Source of the DNA: Loripinus fragilis
Lineage: Eukaryota; Mollusca; Bivalvia; Lucinida; Lucinidae
Direction: 5' to 3'
Length of the DNA stretch: 64,000 bases
Assembly: GCA_964019695.1 (NCBI GenBank)
Contig: OZ026530.1
Location: forward strand, 31,292,690-31,356,689
The notes under the pieces are model-generated. The model did no database searches, was not told the origin of the DNA, and saw only the letters and a program-made list of their open reading frames with translations. The position numbers and the translations under genes are program-made. This document shows positions 55,319-64,000 of this stretch, piece by piece (position 1 is the first letter of the stretch; each line of letters begins with the position of its first letter).

Positions 55319-57000
55319 TAAGTGTCCCTCACATGCATCTGCTGCAAAACCCTAGAGCATATACTAGTCAGTAACATCAACAAACACTTTAGCCTTAGAT
55401 AGCTTACTTGCTGACTGTCAGCATGGTTTCCGAAGTCGGAGGTCCTGCAAAACCCAGTTGGTCAAGTTTGTGCAGGACATCATCAGCAACCTGGGTGGGG
55501 CTGTGAATCGTGGACACAGGCAGACAGATTTGATCATAATGGATTTCGCAAAGGCCTTTGATAAGGTGCCTCACAGGAACCTATTACATAAATTAGACTA
55601 TTATGGGATAAAAGGGTCAACCCACAAGTGGATCAACTCGTGGATCAACTCGTGGCTCTCTGGGCGCACTCAACAAGTAGTTTTAGATGGTCAAGCCTCA
55701 GATCCAGTCCCAGTGTTATCCGGTGTACCCAAGGGGTCGGGGGTCGGTTTCAGGACCGATCCTGTTCCTTATTTTATAATCGACTTGCCGGATAACATCA
55801 GGTCTTCTGTTCGCGGACGACTGTGTCCTGTATAGGAACATATATTCAAATCAGGACTGTATGACCCTGCAAGAAGACCTCACTAGCTTAGGACAATGCG
55901 AAGCCGATTGGCAAATGAAATTCAATGTGGCCAAATGTCACTCCATGAGAGTGACTCGGCATCAGCATCACAAACACATACTCTTTGACTATTCCCTTCA
56001 CAACCAAACCTTGGAAAACGTTCAGTCGGAAAAATACCTTGGTATAACTATCTCTGATAATATGGATTGGGGTCAGCACATTTCAGGAATTTCTTCCAAA
56101 GCAACTAAGACACTTGTTTTCCTTCGTAGTAGCTTGGCTTTCACACCTAAGAGTACAAAGGAAGTTGCATACAAAAATTTGGTTCGGCCTAAACTAGAGT
56201 ATGCAGCACCCATTTGGAGCCCATACTCGAAACTTCAGATTAACCAGGTAGAGAAAGTTCAGAGGACAGCAGCCCGATGGACCTGCAGGAGAAGGCAATA
56301 TACAAGTAGTGTCGGCTAGATGCTTGGCGAGCTTGAGTGGCCATCTCTTGAGCCCATTGGGATTGATCCTCCCAGCTCCTTTTTCATAAGATACATTCTG
56401 GTGCTGTGTCCATAGAAAAAGACAAGTACCAGACCCCTGGTCACAGTTTGAAAACTACCAGAGCATCACACAGTGCCCAATATTGTAGATACCAGACATA
56501 CAGTGATGCCCTGAAGAACTCATTTTTTCCTCAAACTATTCCACAGTGGAATGGTCTTTCTCTTTCGGTGGTCGATTCCAAGACTACAGAGGAGTTAATG
56601 GGCACTCAGGGACCAAGCTGGCCCAGAATTTAAGGGAGAAGTGACTTCTCCCTGCAGGAAAATTAGGGAGAAGTGACAGTCAGATAGGGAGAAGTTAAAG
56701 CGCAAACTTACGAAATTTTCTGTCAATTTTGAAGCAAATTAGCCATTACACATACTATTGGAAGGAGAAACACGATTCAGTGGTAGTAGATTGTCTGATA
56801 ATGTCACCACGGCTGACAGAATGAAAATGAGTCTCCCTAAAAAAAAAAAAAATTTTTTTTTTTTTATGGAGACCCACTTCTCCCTGGGTCCCATTTAGGG
56901 CGAAATTTCGGCCTCTAGGGCGACTATTTTGCCCAAGTCGCCTCCTAGCTTGATCCCTGGCACTCCTCATTTTGTCAAAACACAGCCGAAAGATGTTTCT
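55319..57000 (+). pseudogene. Jockey-like LINE reverse transcriptase fossil
   Basis: A 5'-truncated element in sense orientation. In three registers one can read VSLTCICCKTLEHI, DCQHGFRSRRSCKTQLV, MDFAKAFDKVPH, SGVPKGS, INDLPDN-like residues, the catalytic FADD (55810-55821), KYLGITISDNMDWG, RPKLEYAAPIWSPY and SFFPQTIPQWNGL. Frame changes lie near 55740 and 55805 and stops near 56320 and 56415; a 15-bp duplication gives INSWINSW. A hAT-like MITE sits at 56608-56958 and the last LINE residues continue beyond it. RNA templating and target-primed integration are the family role; this copy is dead. The clade (jockey or CR1-like) is by motif memory. Confidence 0.87.
56608..56958 (+). mobile_element. 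hAT-like MITE (CAGGGACCAAGCT family), copy 2
   Basis: AGGGACCAAGCTGG at the left and AGCTTGATCCCT at the right, with GGCACTC at 56601-56607 and 56959-56965. Inserted into the jockey fossil, so it is younger. Has an A/T tract at 56833-56865. Confidence 0.85.
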
Positions 57001-57250
57001 TTTTTTTTTTTTCTTCTTTTTTTATTCAAAATTCAAAATTCTCACTCCCTGGCGTAATGATGGCATGCAATCATGCCAGTAGACAAAGAAAGAACCCTGC
57101 TCCTCTTTGCCCCGCCCTACACAACAGAAAATCCCACCGGGGTAAGTGTCCCAATGTTATAACTGCCGCACTTCCCCGGCACTGTGGGGACAATAAAAAA
57201 GTAATTGCCCTGCACCTTAGCCGGGCTATTCCACTGCTATCCCCATAGGT

Positions 57251-57281
<31 letters not shown>

Positions 57282-57349
57282 CATGGATACAAATGACTGG
57301 TGCATAAGGGAATAGTTTTGAATATTGACTGGGACTATACAATGGCCTG
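57001..57349. other. No gene recognised
   Basis: Contains T-tracts, a (GT)n run followed by a G-run at 57249-57281, and GC-richer sequence at 57060-57240. Short frames on both strands have no recognisable motif. Confidence 0.4.
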
Positions 57350-57575
57350 GCCCCAAGGTTATAAAACTTTTAGCACGAAACTTATCATGCTCATAAATGT
57401 TAAAATGCCAACAATTGTTGACATTTTAACATTTATTAGCATGATAAATACAACATCTGAGAGACTTAAAGCAAGATACTTCTTTATTTATTGGTATTTT
57501 AGTTTTTTTGAGCAGTTGAAATTTCGTGCTCAACTGAGTTGAGCATGAAAAAAAAATTATAACCTCGGGCCCTGG
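57350..57575. mobile_element. Palindromic MITE (AAGGTTATAA ends)
   Basis: CCCCAAGGTTATAAAA at the left and TTATAACCTCGGGC at the right, with CCTGG near both junctions. A strong inner stem at 57384-57445: ATCATGCTCATAAATG, GTTAAAATG and inverse. Confidence 0.65.
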
Positions 57576-57880
57576 TTTCCTGCTTCGCTGTTATTAACAC
57601 GAAGGCATAAAGACATGCCTGGCGACGATCCATGTTAGGTTTGTTTTATGCGCCAGGAGACGTTATGAACAGTCACTTTGGCGGAAATGAGACATGGCTT
57701 GGCAACTTAAAACTCCTATAACTTTGTTGTTTATATAGTCAGAAACATAAAGTGTGGGTACTCATTTTCTTAGTTAGGACAAGTGGAGCACTTTAGAGAC
57801 CAAAATTGAGCAGATATGGTGAAATTTTCTGTTTTGCAACATAACCCCATCGTCAACAGCAACTATATTCATCAAATGGG

Positions 57881-58220
57881 CAGGGTTCAAGCTGGGCCCT
57901 GACAGTAGGGAGAAGTGACTTCTCCCTCCAGGAAAATTAGGGAGAAGTGACAGTCAGAAAGGGAGAAGTTATAGTGCAAAATTATGGCATTTTCAGTTTA
58001 GAAGCAATTAGCTATTACACTTAATGTTGCCATTAAATGAAAGTAGAAAAACAATGCAGTAGTAGTAGATTGTCGACCACCACAGAATGAAAATGAGTCT
58101 CCCTAAAAAGATTTTTTTTTTTTTAGGGAGACTCCCCACTTCTCTCTGGGTCACACGTAGCGCAAAATTTCGGCCCCTAGGGCGACTATTTCACCCTAGT
58201 CCCTCCCTAGCTTGTTCCCT
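57881..58220 (+). mobile_element. hAT-like MITE (CAGGGACCAAGCT family), copy 3
   Basis: CAGGGTTCAAGCTGGG at the left and CTAGCTTGTTCCCTG at the right, AATGGG at both junctions. Shares AGGGAGAAGTGACTTCTCCC with copy 2. Confidence 0.83.
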
Positions 58221-58625
58221 GAATGGGTAATCACCTGATGCAATAGTGCATCAGGTTTTTCATGGCAAAGCGGGATAATAGTTTGACTTTACCACACATA
58301 CAAACCAAGGTTGGCAAAATTAAAGACATAGAAAATTTAGCAATAATACTGGTACCACTCATTATGATTCTCTCCAGTGGTCATATTGGACAGATCAAAG
58401 GCTAATCTTTATTAGGTGATAATGACTTCCTTACAGGGGGCAATAAAGTGGTCCCATGAAGGGATTAGGTATTTTTTGATAAAATATTGATCTTTATCTA
58501 AGTGAAAGAAATTGTGTTGTATTAGGTAAGTGCCCTCTTGAGGCCCCTTAAAGTTTGTGGGATACTGAAACTGTCCCTTATCAGTAAATTCACTAATGAT
58601 TCCATATATCACAAAATATATGCCT

Positions 58626-58800
58626 TTAAAGACACTCCTGTTTGTGGTCACCTGGACTTTATTGTCTTAAGTTAAAATATGAAGTATTAAAGTTAGGTGT
58701 TTGGATGAGTGACCCTTATCTGTACTATGACTCAATTAAAGACACCCCTTTTTGTGGTCACCTGGACTTTAATTGTCTTAAGTTAAAATATGAAGTCAAT
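58626..58800 (+). repeat. Direct duplication, period about 111 bp
   Basis: AAAGACACTCCTGTTTGTGG and CACCTGGACTTTATTGTC recur as AAAGACACCCCTTTTTGTGG and CACCTGGACTTTAATTGTC, each followed by TTAAGTTAAAATATGAAGT. Confidence 0.8.
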
Positions 58801-60299
58801 CATGTCATCCTGTTGTTCATCCTTGCCCCCTGGCTATACAGTAACTGTGTTTAAACAGTTTATGACAGGCACGGGTGTCAAACAATTGCCAGATACACAG
58901 GTAAAGGACCTCGGACAGTCTCCTATTCAATCTGCCCAAATTTTGAAAGCCTGTGGCTAGGATAATGTATTATTTACAACTATTTTTTGGGGGGGTTTAA
59001 ATCAAACCCTTACATTAAGTGACCCTAGCAAAATAAAAGTATTTGGAAAATATTGCATATTTATGCCAGGACTTCATGGTGTAGGGGGTGGGGGTATTTT
59101 TGTGACAAAAAAGTTATTTCACAGAAAGTCAAGGTTTTACCAGGTACTCGCCTAAATACACTGAAATATAGTGTTTGCGGCATAAAACTTGAGACGAAAG
59201 TGATAAGTTTGCATAAAATTGAGGGCGTGAAGATTTCGTCTTTTCTTCTAAATAAGTATGCCGTCCATAACTTTTGGCTATTACCTGTTATATTTCAAGT
59301 GCACTGAGGTTGAACTGTTCACTGAGGTGTATCATAACTGCATACTGTATACAACATATTCTAGATAAGCACAGTTTTTTAGTGTAAAATTGCATAGATT
59401 TTCTTACTCATCAGAATTAACCTATGATTTGGTGTTTAAAAGAAGCGTCTCATTGTGACTGTTCTTATGAGTACCCACAACATATGTTTTGGTTGAGAAA
59501 TAAGACAATTAGTTAATTGGTACACACTCATAACTAAATCCCTGATAAATGCCATTGTAAATTGATATTTACCTACAGGTTTGTACAAAATAAGTTCCTA
59601 ATAAGTTTTTATAATGAATTGTTTTTGAGCGTTTTGACATCGTTCCCCCCCCTCCCCCCCCCCCCCCCCCATGCCATTTTTATATGATGTGTTTAATGTA
59701 AAACCACAACTGTATGCAAAAGGATTAGTTTGGTCACGGGGGGGGGGGGGGGGGGGGGGGGGTCCTGTTGATTCCATTTTTGAAAACACTAGATCCTGAT
59801 CAGCTGGTTTATTTTCAGAGGCCATCTTATCAGGATCTACACTGTTTTCCACACTAATTGAAAATACAGATATAAGCTGAACAGGTTAAAATTTGGGAAA
59901 AGTGTTACTGTGTAGTACATAAAATATTCAGCATGATAAGGACTAAAGATAGTATTTATTGTTAAAAATTATTTCAAAATTTTAATCATTTAATCATTTA
60001 AGATTCATTTTTGGCTGTTTTAACATGTTTAAATGTATTCAAAGGTTTTATGCTGATACTGTAGCCTCATATTCAATATTTACATTTTCACTCATTTAGT
60101 TAAATTATACTATTTTAAGTCAACTTCCTAAAGATATCTGCTGCATTTAACAGCTTAAGATCATATTTGTCAGTATTTTGCGGCCAAAAAGTTATATTTG
60201 CCATTATTTGCCAGTATTTGCCACTTGAGCCTTATTTGCCATGCCCGGAAATACCGGTAAATTCCGGGGGATGGAATTTTCCGCCCAACCTTGATACAA
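58801..60299. other. No gene; one family C hairpin and opposed C and G tracts
   Basis: A partial family C hairpin is at 59420-59515. C-runs at 59644-59670 face a G-run at 59740-59762 about 70 bp away. 59780-59850 has a GATCCTGATCAG palindromic repeat. No coding support. Confidence 0.5.
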
Positions 60300-60480
60300 A
60301 CAGCACAGGTTTAGATAAACAAAACTTGTAAATATTTTCTTACCCATCAATTTTAACATATGTTTTGGGTGCTCAAAAGAACCGTCTCATTGAGACGGTT
60401 TTTTTGAGCACTCATTGAGACGGTTCTTTTGAGCACCCACAACATATGTTTTGGTTGAGAAATAAGAAAATTAAATTTTC
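60300..60480. mobile_element. Hairpin family C with a duplicated core
   Basis: TTTTGGGTGCTCAAAAG and GTCTCATTGAGACGG, then a second TCATTGAGACGGTTC and GAGCACCCACAACATATG. The core half is duplicated in tandem. Confidence 0.75.
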
Positions 60481-60983
60481 GTTACGCACTCTTAACTAAA
60501 GTCCTGAAACAGGCATGAAAAAACTGTATAATAGACAATTACTCCGTAAATATAGTTTTTTTTTCTAACATACTGGTTGTACCAGTTTTGGTTTCAGAGT
60601 AAATCTAGTTACAACAAAGGATTATTTGAGCAGAAATAATACTTATTATAAATCGTCTATCATTCAAATACTTGAACAAACAAACAATGAGATAGTTCTT
60701 TTCAGCGCTAAAACATAATGATTCACATATAATGTGAAATCTAATGAACAAGAAAATGCATGTACATGTAGCAAAGGTAAACTATAACCTCTCTACATAC
60801 ATCGCAATAGTTTCACGCATGAAAAGTTTGCAAACAGGACTGGACTATACAGCAAATGTTATTTTTCACAGTGTCATTCTGTCTCTAAATCACATACAGA
60901 TAACATCTTAAGATAACCAGTCAGGTTGCCATATTAGCCACTTCCTGTATCCTGAATGGCTGAATAAATGTTCACACCTTTAC

Positions 60984-61494
60984 AGGGGACAAAAACTCCA
61001 CTCGTCCGCTCGTAATTACGAGTGAAATCTAGAAAGGATGAGCAATTCTTCCCAAAGCACTCATCCTGTAGGACGAGTGTTTTGGGTGAGAGCTTTCGAA
61101 AGAATTACTTGAGGAAGTCGCATTACATATTACTCACTAAGGCCAAAAGAAAAATATGTCTTGTTTCCGGTTACATGTCCAAAATTTTTAGGGTTGGTAG
61201 GTAGGCAAACTGTTTTTTTATAAAAACTTTTTTGTATGGAAAAAGTATGAAAATCCTTAAAAACAGTCTAAAAATAGACATTAATATCCTGAAAGTCTTC
61301 AAAAAAGTTTGAGTAGGCCCCAAAATATTAGGGTCGGTAGGGTAACCGGAAACAAGACATTTTCTTTTTTTTGGCCTTATGTTCTTTACTGCATACGCAT
61401 TTAAAGGACATGTGCATGCATTTGCAGGACGAGTGAAAGTTGTAAGTCACTCGTCCTGCAGGACAAGTGCAATATTTAAATATTTTTGTCCCCT
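60984..61494 (+). mobile_element. GGGGACAAAAA family MITE, copy 2, with nested element
   Basis: AGGGGACAAAAACTCC at the left and ATTTTTGTCCCCT at the right; TTTAC near both junctions. Interrupted at 61141-61376 within the family sequence TATTACTC..TTATGTTC. Confidence 0.83.
61141..61376. mobile_element. Harbinger-like MITE nested in the previous element
   Basis: GGCCAAAAGAAAAATATG and CTTGTTTCCGGTTAC at the left; GTAACCGGAAACAAG and TTTTTTTTGGCC at the right; TAA/TTA outside. 31000-31100 holds a diverged fragment of the same interior (AGGGTAGGTGCAG). Confidence 0.78.
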
Positions 61495-61639
61495 GTTTAC
61501 CTAATACCTATAGCAGGGACACCCTTCATCAATAGGACGGGACACTCCTGATCTCGCACTTTTATGTTGTGAGGTGAGATTTTGTGATTATTATTATCTA
61601 TCTCCACTCAGTATCCTGTCCCATTGATATAGCATAGGG

Positions 61640-61805
61640 CCAGTTAAGCGAAAAATTTTAGCGTAAAATTGTGATTATTTTCTTACCCATCAGTTAAAAC
61701 ATGTTTTTTGGATGCTTAAAAGAACCGTCTCATCGAGACGGTTCTTTTGAGTACCCACAACATATGTTTTGGTTGGGAAATAAGAAAAATAATTTTCTGT
61801 TACGC
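61640..61805. mobile_element. Hairpin family C, complete copy
   Basis: TTACCCATCAGTTAAAACA, GTCTCATCGAGACGG, GAGTACCCACAACATATG and GGTTGGGAAATAAGAAAA. A C-tract follows at 61861-61873. Confidence 0.75.
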
Positions 61806-62097
61806 ACTCTTATCTGGGGGCCTGTATAGAATGTCCCGTCGTTTAGGTACAGGTGAATTGCCCCCCCCCCCCACCCCCCTCCCTCACCCTTGGTATGAAA
61901 ATCCCGTCTTTAAGACTGACACTTTACTTGTATAGGTAAAGGTGTGAACATTTATACAGCCAATAATGGGACAGGAAATAGCAACTAGAGATGTAATCTG
62001 TATGAGATCTAAAGAAGGAATGATTATGACGCTGTGAAAGTTAATCCTGGTTATATAATAGTCCAGTCCTATCTTTAGCTGGAGCTATGTATAGAGC

Positions 62098-62351
62098 AGG
62101 GGACAAAAATATTTCAACACTTGTCCTGCAGGACGAGTAGCTTACTATTTTTCACTCTTCTTGCAAACACAGGCATTTGTCCTTTAAAAGTGTATGCAAT
62201 AAAGAACATAAGGGAGTAATATGTAATATGACTTGCTCGAGTTATTCTTGCCAAAGCACTCCTCCTACAGGATGAGTGCTTTGAGAAGAATTACTTGTCC
62301 TTTCTAGATTTCACTCGTAATTACGAGCAGACAAGTGGAATTTTTAACCCC
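62098..62351 (-). mobile_element. GGGGACAAAAA family MITE, copy 3
   Basis: Inverted relative to the other two copies: AGGGGACAAAAATATTTC at the left, CTCGTAATTACGAG then TTTTTAACCCCT at the right. Confidence 0.8.
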
Positions 62352-62805
62352 TGTGGAGCTTTGCAAACAGTAAAAAAGTGTTTCTTGTACCTTTTCAGAA
62401 GACTACTGGACATTCATGGGATGCCTGGAACCTTCAAGTGTGTCCACATAGAGCCAGGAACACCACAAATTGACACTACACATGCACACGTACAGTAACT
62501 CCATAAAGTTCGAGCCTTTCAACTAAATCTGATCCTTAGGTCAATAAACTGCAGTATAATATCTAGTAATAATTATCATAAAAACAAACAAATAATTACA
62601 TATGGGCCTTTCGACGCCAGAAAACCTGTTTTCAAGAGTTTACAAACAGCACAGGCACAGACCAGCTGAAGTGATTATGAAGATCAGTTATCAAAACCAC
62701 GACTGTCCTTTTTAAGCCTTAATGAAATATTGAAAATATTCATGTTCAATAACTGATGATGAAAGATGTGCCGATTTCTCAGGCTATTTTTAGAAGGAGC
62801 AATGG

Positions 62806-63103
62806 AGTGATGCTATTAATAGCAACTGTTGTACTTTTTACATTATTAAGTTGGTATATAAATAAATAGCCCTTACAAATAATTAACTGATGAAACATAA
62901 ATGATTATTGCTTTTAAAAGTGTTGAATACTTGTTGAAGACATTTTGGATTTATTTGGTAATTTATTCTATACCTAGGCTAGAGTACAAGTTGGTAGGAA
63001 TATAGTTAAACCAACTTATCAACATCATTTTAAAACCAGGCAGGTCTTATGTACATGCAGCCAGTTTTCTGTATGTGAACGAAGATATATTTTTGATGTG
63101 GAC
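62806..63103 (+). promoter_or_regulatory. 5' flank shared with the minus-strand zinc-finger gene
   Basis: Aligns with 29397-29685 reversed: AGTGATGC, TAGCAACTGTTGTAC, TTTTAAAAGTGTTGAATAC, ATTTGGTAATTTA, ACTTATCAACAT, then TTCTGTATGTGAACGAAGATA just before the ATG. Likely promoter plus leader retained from the duplication. Confidence 0.55.
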
Positions 63104-64000
63104 ATGGATAGACGGGCTGAGAATCAAACTGAAAAGAAGTCAAAATTGGAATGTAAGTGTGGCAGAGCATTCTCACATGACAGTACATTAAAGTTTGATC
63201 TTGACAGCCAAATGAAAGAGCAACCAAATAAATGTGATAATTGCACCATTAGCTTTGAACTGCAAAGTCATCTTAATGGCCTCCTTGGATTACATACTGG
63301 AGAGGAACCTAATAGCCAGTTTATGTTACATGCTGCCAAGGAACCTAATAGTGCTCTTAGATTATATGCAGGAAAAGAAACTTATGGTCCTCTCAGATTA
63401 CATGCTGGGATGGAACCCAATAGCTATCTCGGATTGCAACCCGGGGAGGAACCCAATAGCTATCTCAGATTACATCCTGAGAAGGAACCCAATAGCTATC
63501 TCAGATTAGATCCTGGGGTAGAACCTAATGGCCCTCTCAGATTTCATGCTGGGGAGGAACCTAATGACCCTCTCAGATTTCATGCTGGGGGAGAACCTAA
63601 TGGCCCTCTGGGATTTCATGCTAGCCAGGAACCTAATAAAGCTGACAGTTTTTGGGAGGTACCTAATAAAGCTGACATCTCCGGGGAGAAACCTGATAAA
63701 GATGACAATTCTAGGAAGGAACTTAATAATGCTGACAGTTCTGGGGAGGAATCTAATAAAGCTGACAGTTCTGGGGAGGAATCTAATAAAGCTGACAGTT
63801 ATGGGGAGGAATCTAATAAAGCTGACAGTTCTGGGGAGGAACCTAAAAAAGCTGATAGTTCTGGAGAGAAATTCGAACCTAATAAAGCTGACTGTTCTGG
63901 GGAGAAATCAAATAAAGCTGACAGTTCTACAAGCGCCAGTACCGTAGCAAGTAAAAACAGTTTTCATACTAAAGAGAACCCCTATGGATGTTTTATATGT
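63104..64000 (+). CDS. C2H2 zinc-finger paralog, N-terminal part (runs off the window)
   Basis: Open for 299 codons from ATG 63104 to the last base, with no stop; fingers should follow outside the window. The start MDRRAENQTEKKS and the degenerate finger CKCGRAFSHDSTLKFD match the minus-strand gene, as does CDNCTISFELQSHL. Then come about ten 12-residue units (EPNSYLRLHPEK, EPNGPLRFHAGE), which pass into about ten units of 10 residues (ESNKADSSGE), acidic and finger-free. The Ser-rich SSTSASTVAS spacer precedes NPYGCFIC, the first two zinc ligands of finger 1. It is divergent from the gene at 27303-29396 and presumably also a DNA-binding nuclear protein. The 10-residue repeat is absent from the other gene. 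Confidence 0.85.
   Translation, partial: MDRRAENQTEKKSKLECKCGRAFSHDSTLKFDLDSQMKEQPNKCDNCTISFELQSHLNGLLGLHTGEEPNSQFMLHAAKEPNSALRLYAGKETYGPLRLHAGMEPNSYLGLQPGEEPNSYLRLHPEKEPNSYLRLDPGVEPNGPLRFHAGEEPNDPLRFHAGGEPNGPLGFHASQEPNKADSFWEVPNKADISGEKPDKDDNSRKELNNADSSGEESNKADSSGEESNKADSYGEESNKADSSGEEPKKADSSGEKFEPNKADCSGEKSNKADSSTSASTVASKNSFHTKENPYGCFIC

Noticed and set aside
63234..63947. Two plus-strand frames of 91 and 139 codons made of LGRNLIKLTV-type repeats
   Set aside because: Alternative-register readings of the paralog starting at 63104, whose frame is supported by homology with the gene at 27303-29396.

Overview
The window looks like metazoan nuclear DNA from a repeat-dense genome, most probably a bivalve mollusc. 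Signs are the AT-rich background, a low gene density, C2H2 zinc-finger genes, an L1/Tx1-type LINE, tRNA-derived SINEs and a very large load of short palindromic DNA transposons. Several hairpin families remind me of dreissenid mussels, but that is memory and could not be checked. I see no bacterial, viral or CRISPR features.

Layout. 1-600 is a GA-rich low-complexity block. 834-9002 holds a LINE whose single long reading frame (4780-8589) is broken by one in-frame stop; a possible target-site duplication puts its outer limits at 818 and 9015. 9.5-17 kb is a patchwork of a SINE, hairpin elements and tandem palindromes. 17358-20742 is a CACTA-type DNA transposon, bounded by a TGA duplication and carrying 11 exact copies of a palindromic 11-mer, inserted into an older MITE. 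20.8-26.4 kb is nested MITEs and satellites.

The only convincing host genes are zinc-finger paralogs. An intact intronless gene lies on the minus strand (27303-29396; eight C2H2 fingers behind 29 tandem 12-residue repeats derived from finger linkers). A truncated tandem copy lies just downstream of it (26392-27045). A divergent paralog begins at 63104 on the plus strand and runs off the window still open. The two genes share about 290 bp of 5' flank and are separated by about 33 kb of transposon-derived DNA.

That spacer contains a 2.3-kb Mutator-like element with 148-bp terminal repeats and a perfect 9-bp duplication (33441-35734). It also holds an 800-bp MITE family member (38532), a large inverted repeat (39357-41755), a Tc1/mariner-like MITE (42042), and a LINE 3' end (43446-44757). 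A 6.6-kb composite flanked by a 12-bp direct repeat (44822-51468) has a Harbinger MITE with a MADF-like exon remnant inside it. Further on are a dispersed 16-bp motif (52.6-54.5 kb), a jockey-like LINE fossil (55319-57000) and several hAT-like MITEs. Little here acts as a pathway. The main biology is a lineage-specific zinc-finger family embedded in, and partly reshaped by, nested transposons.
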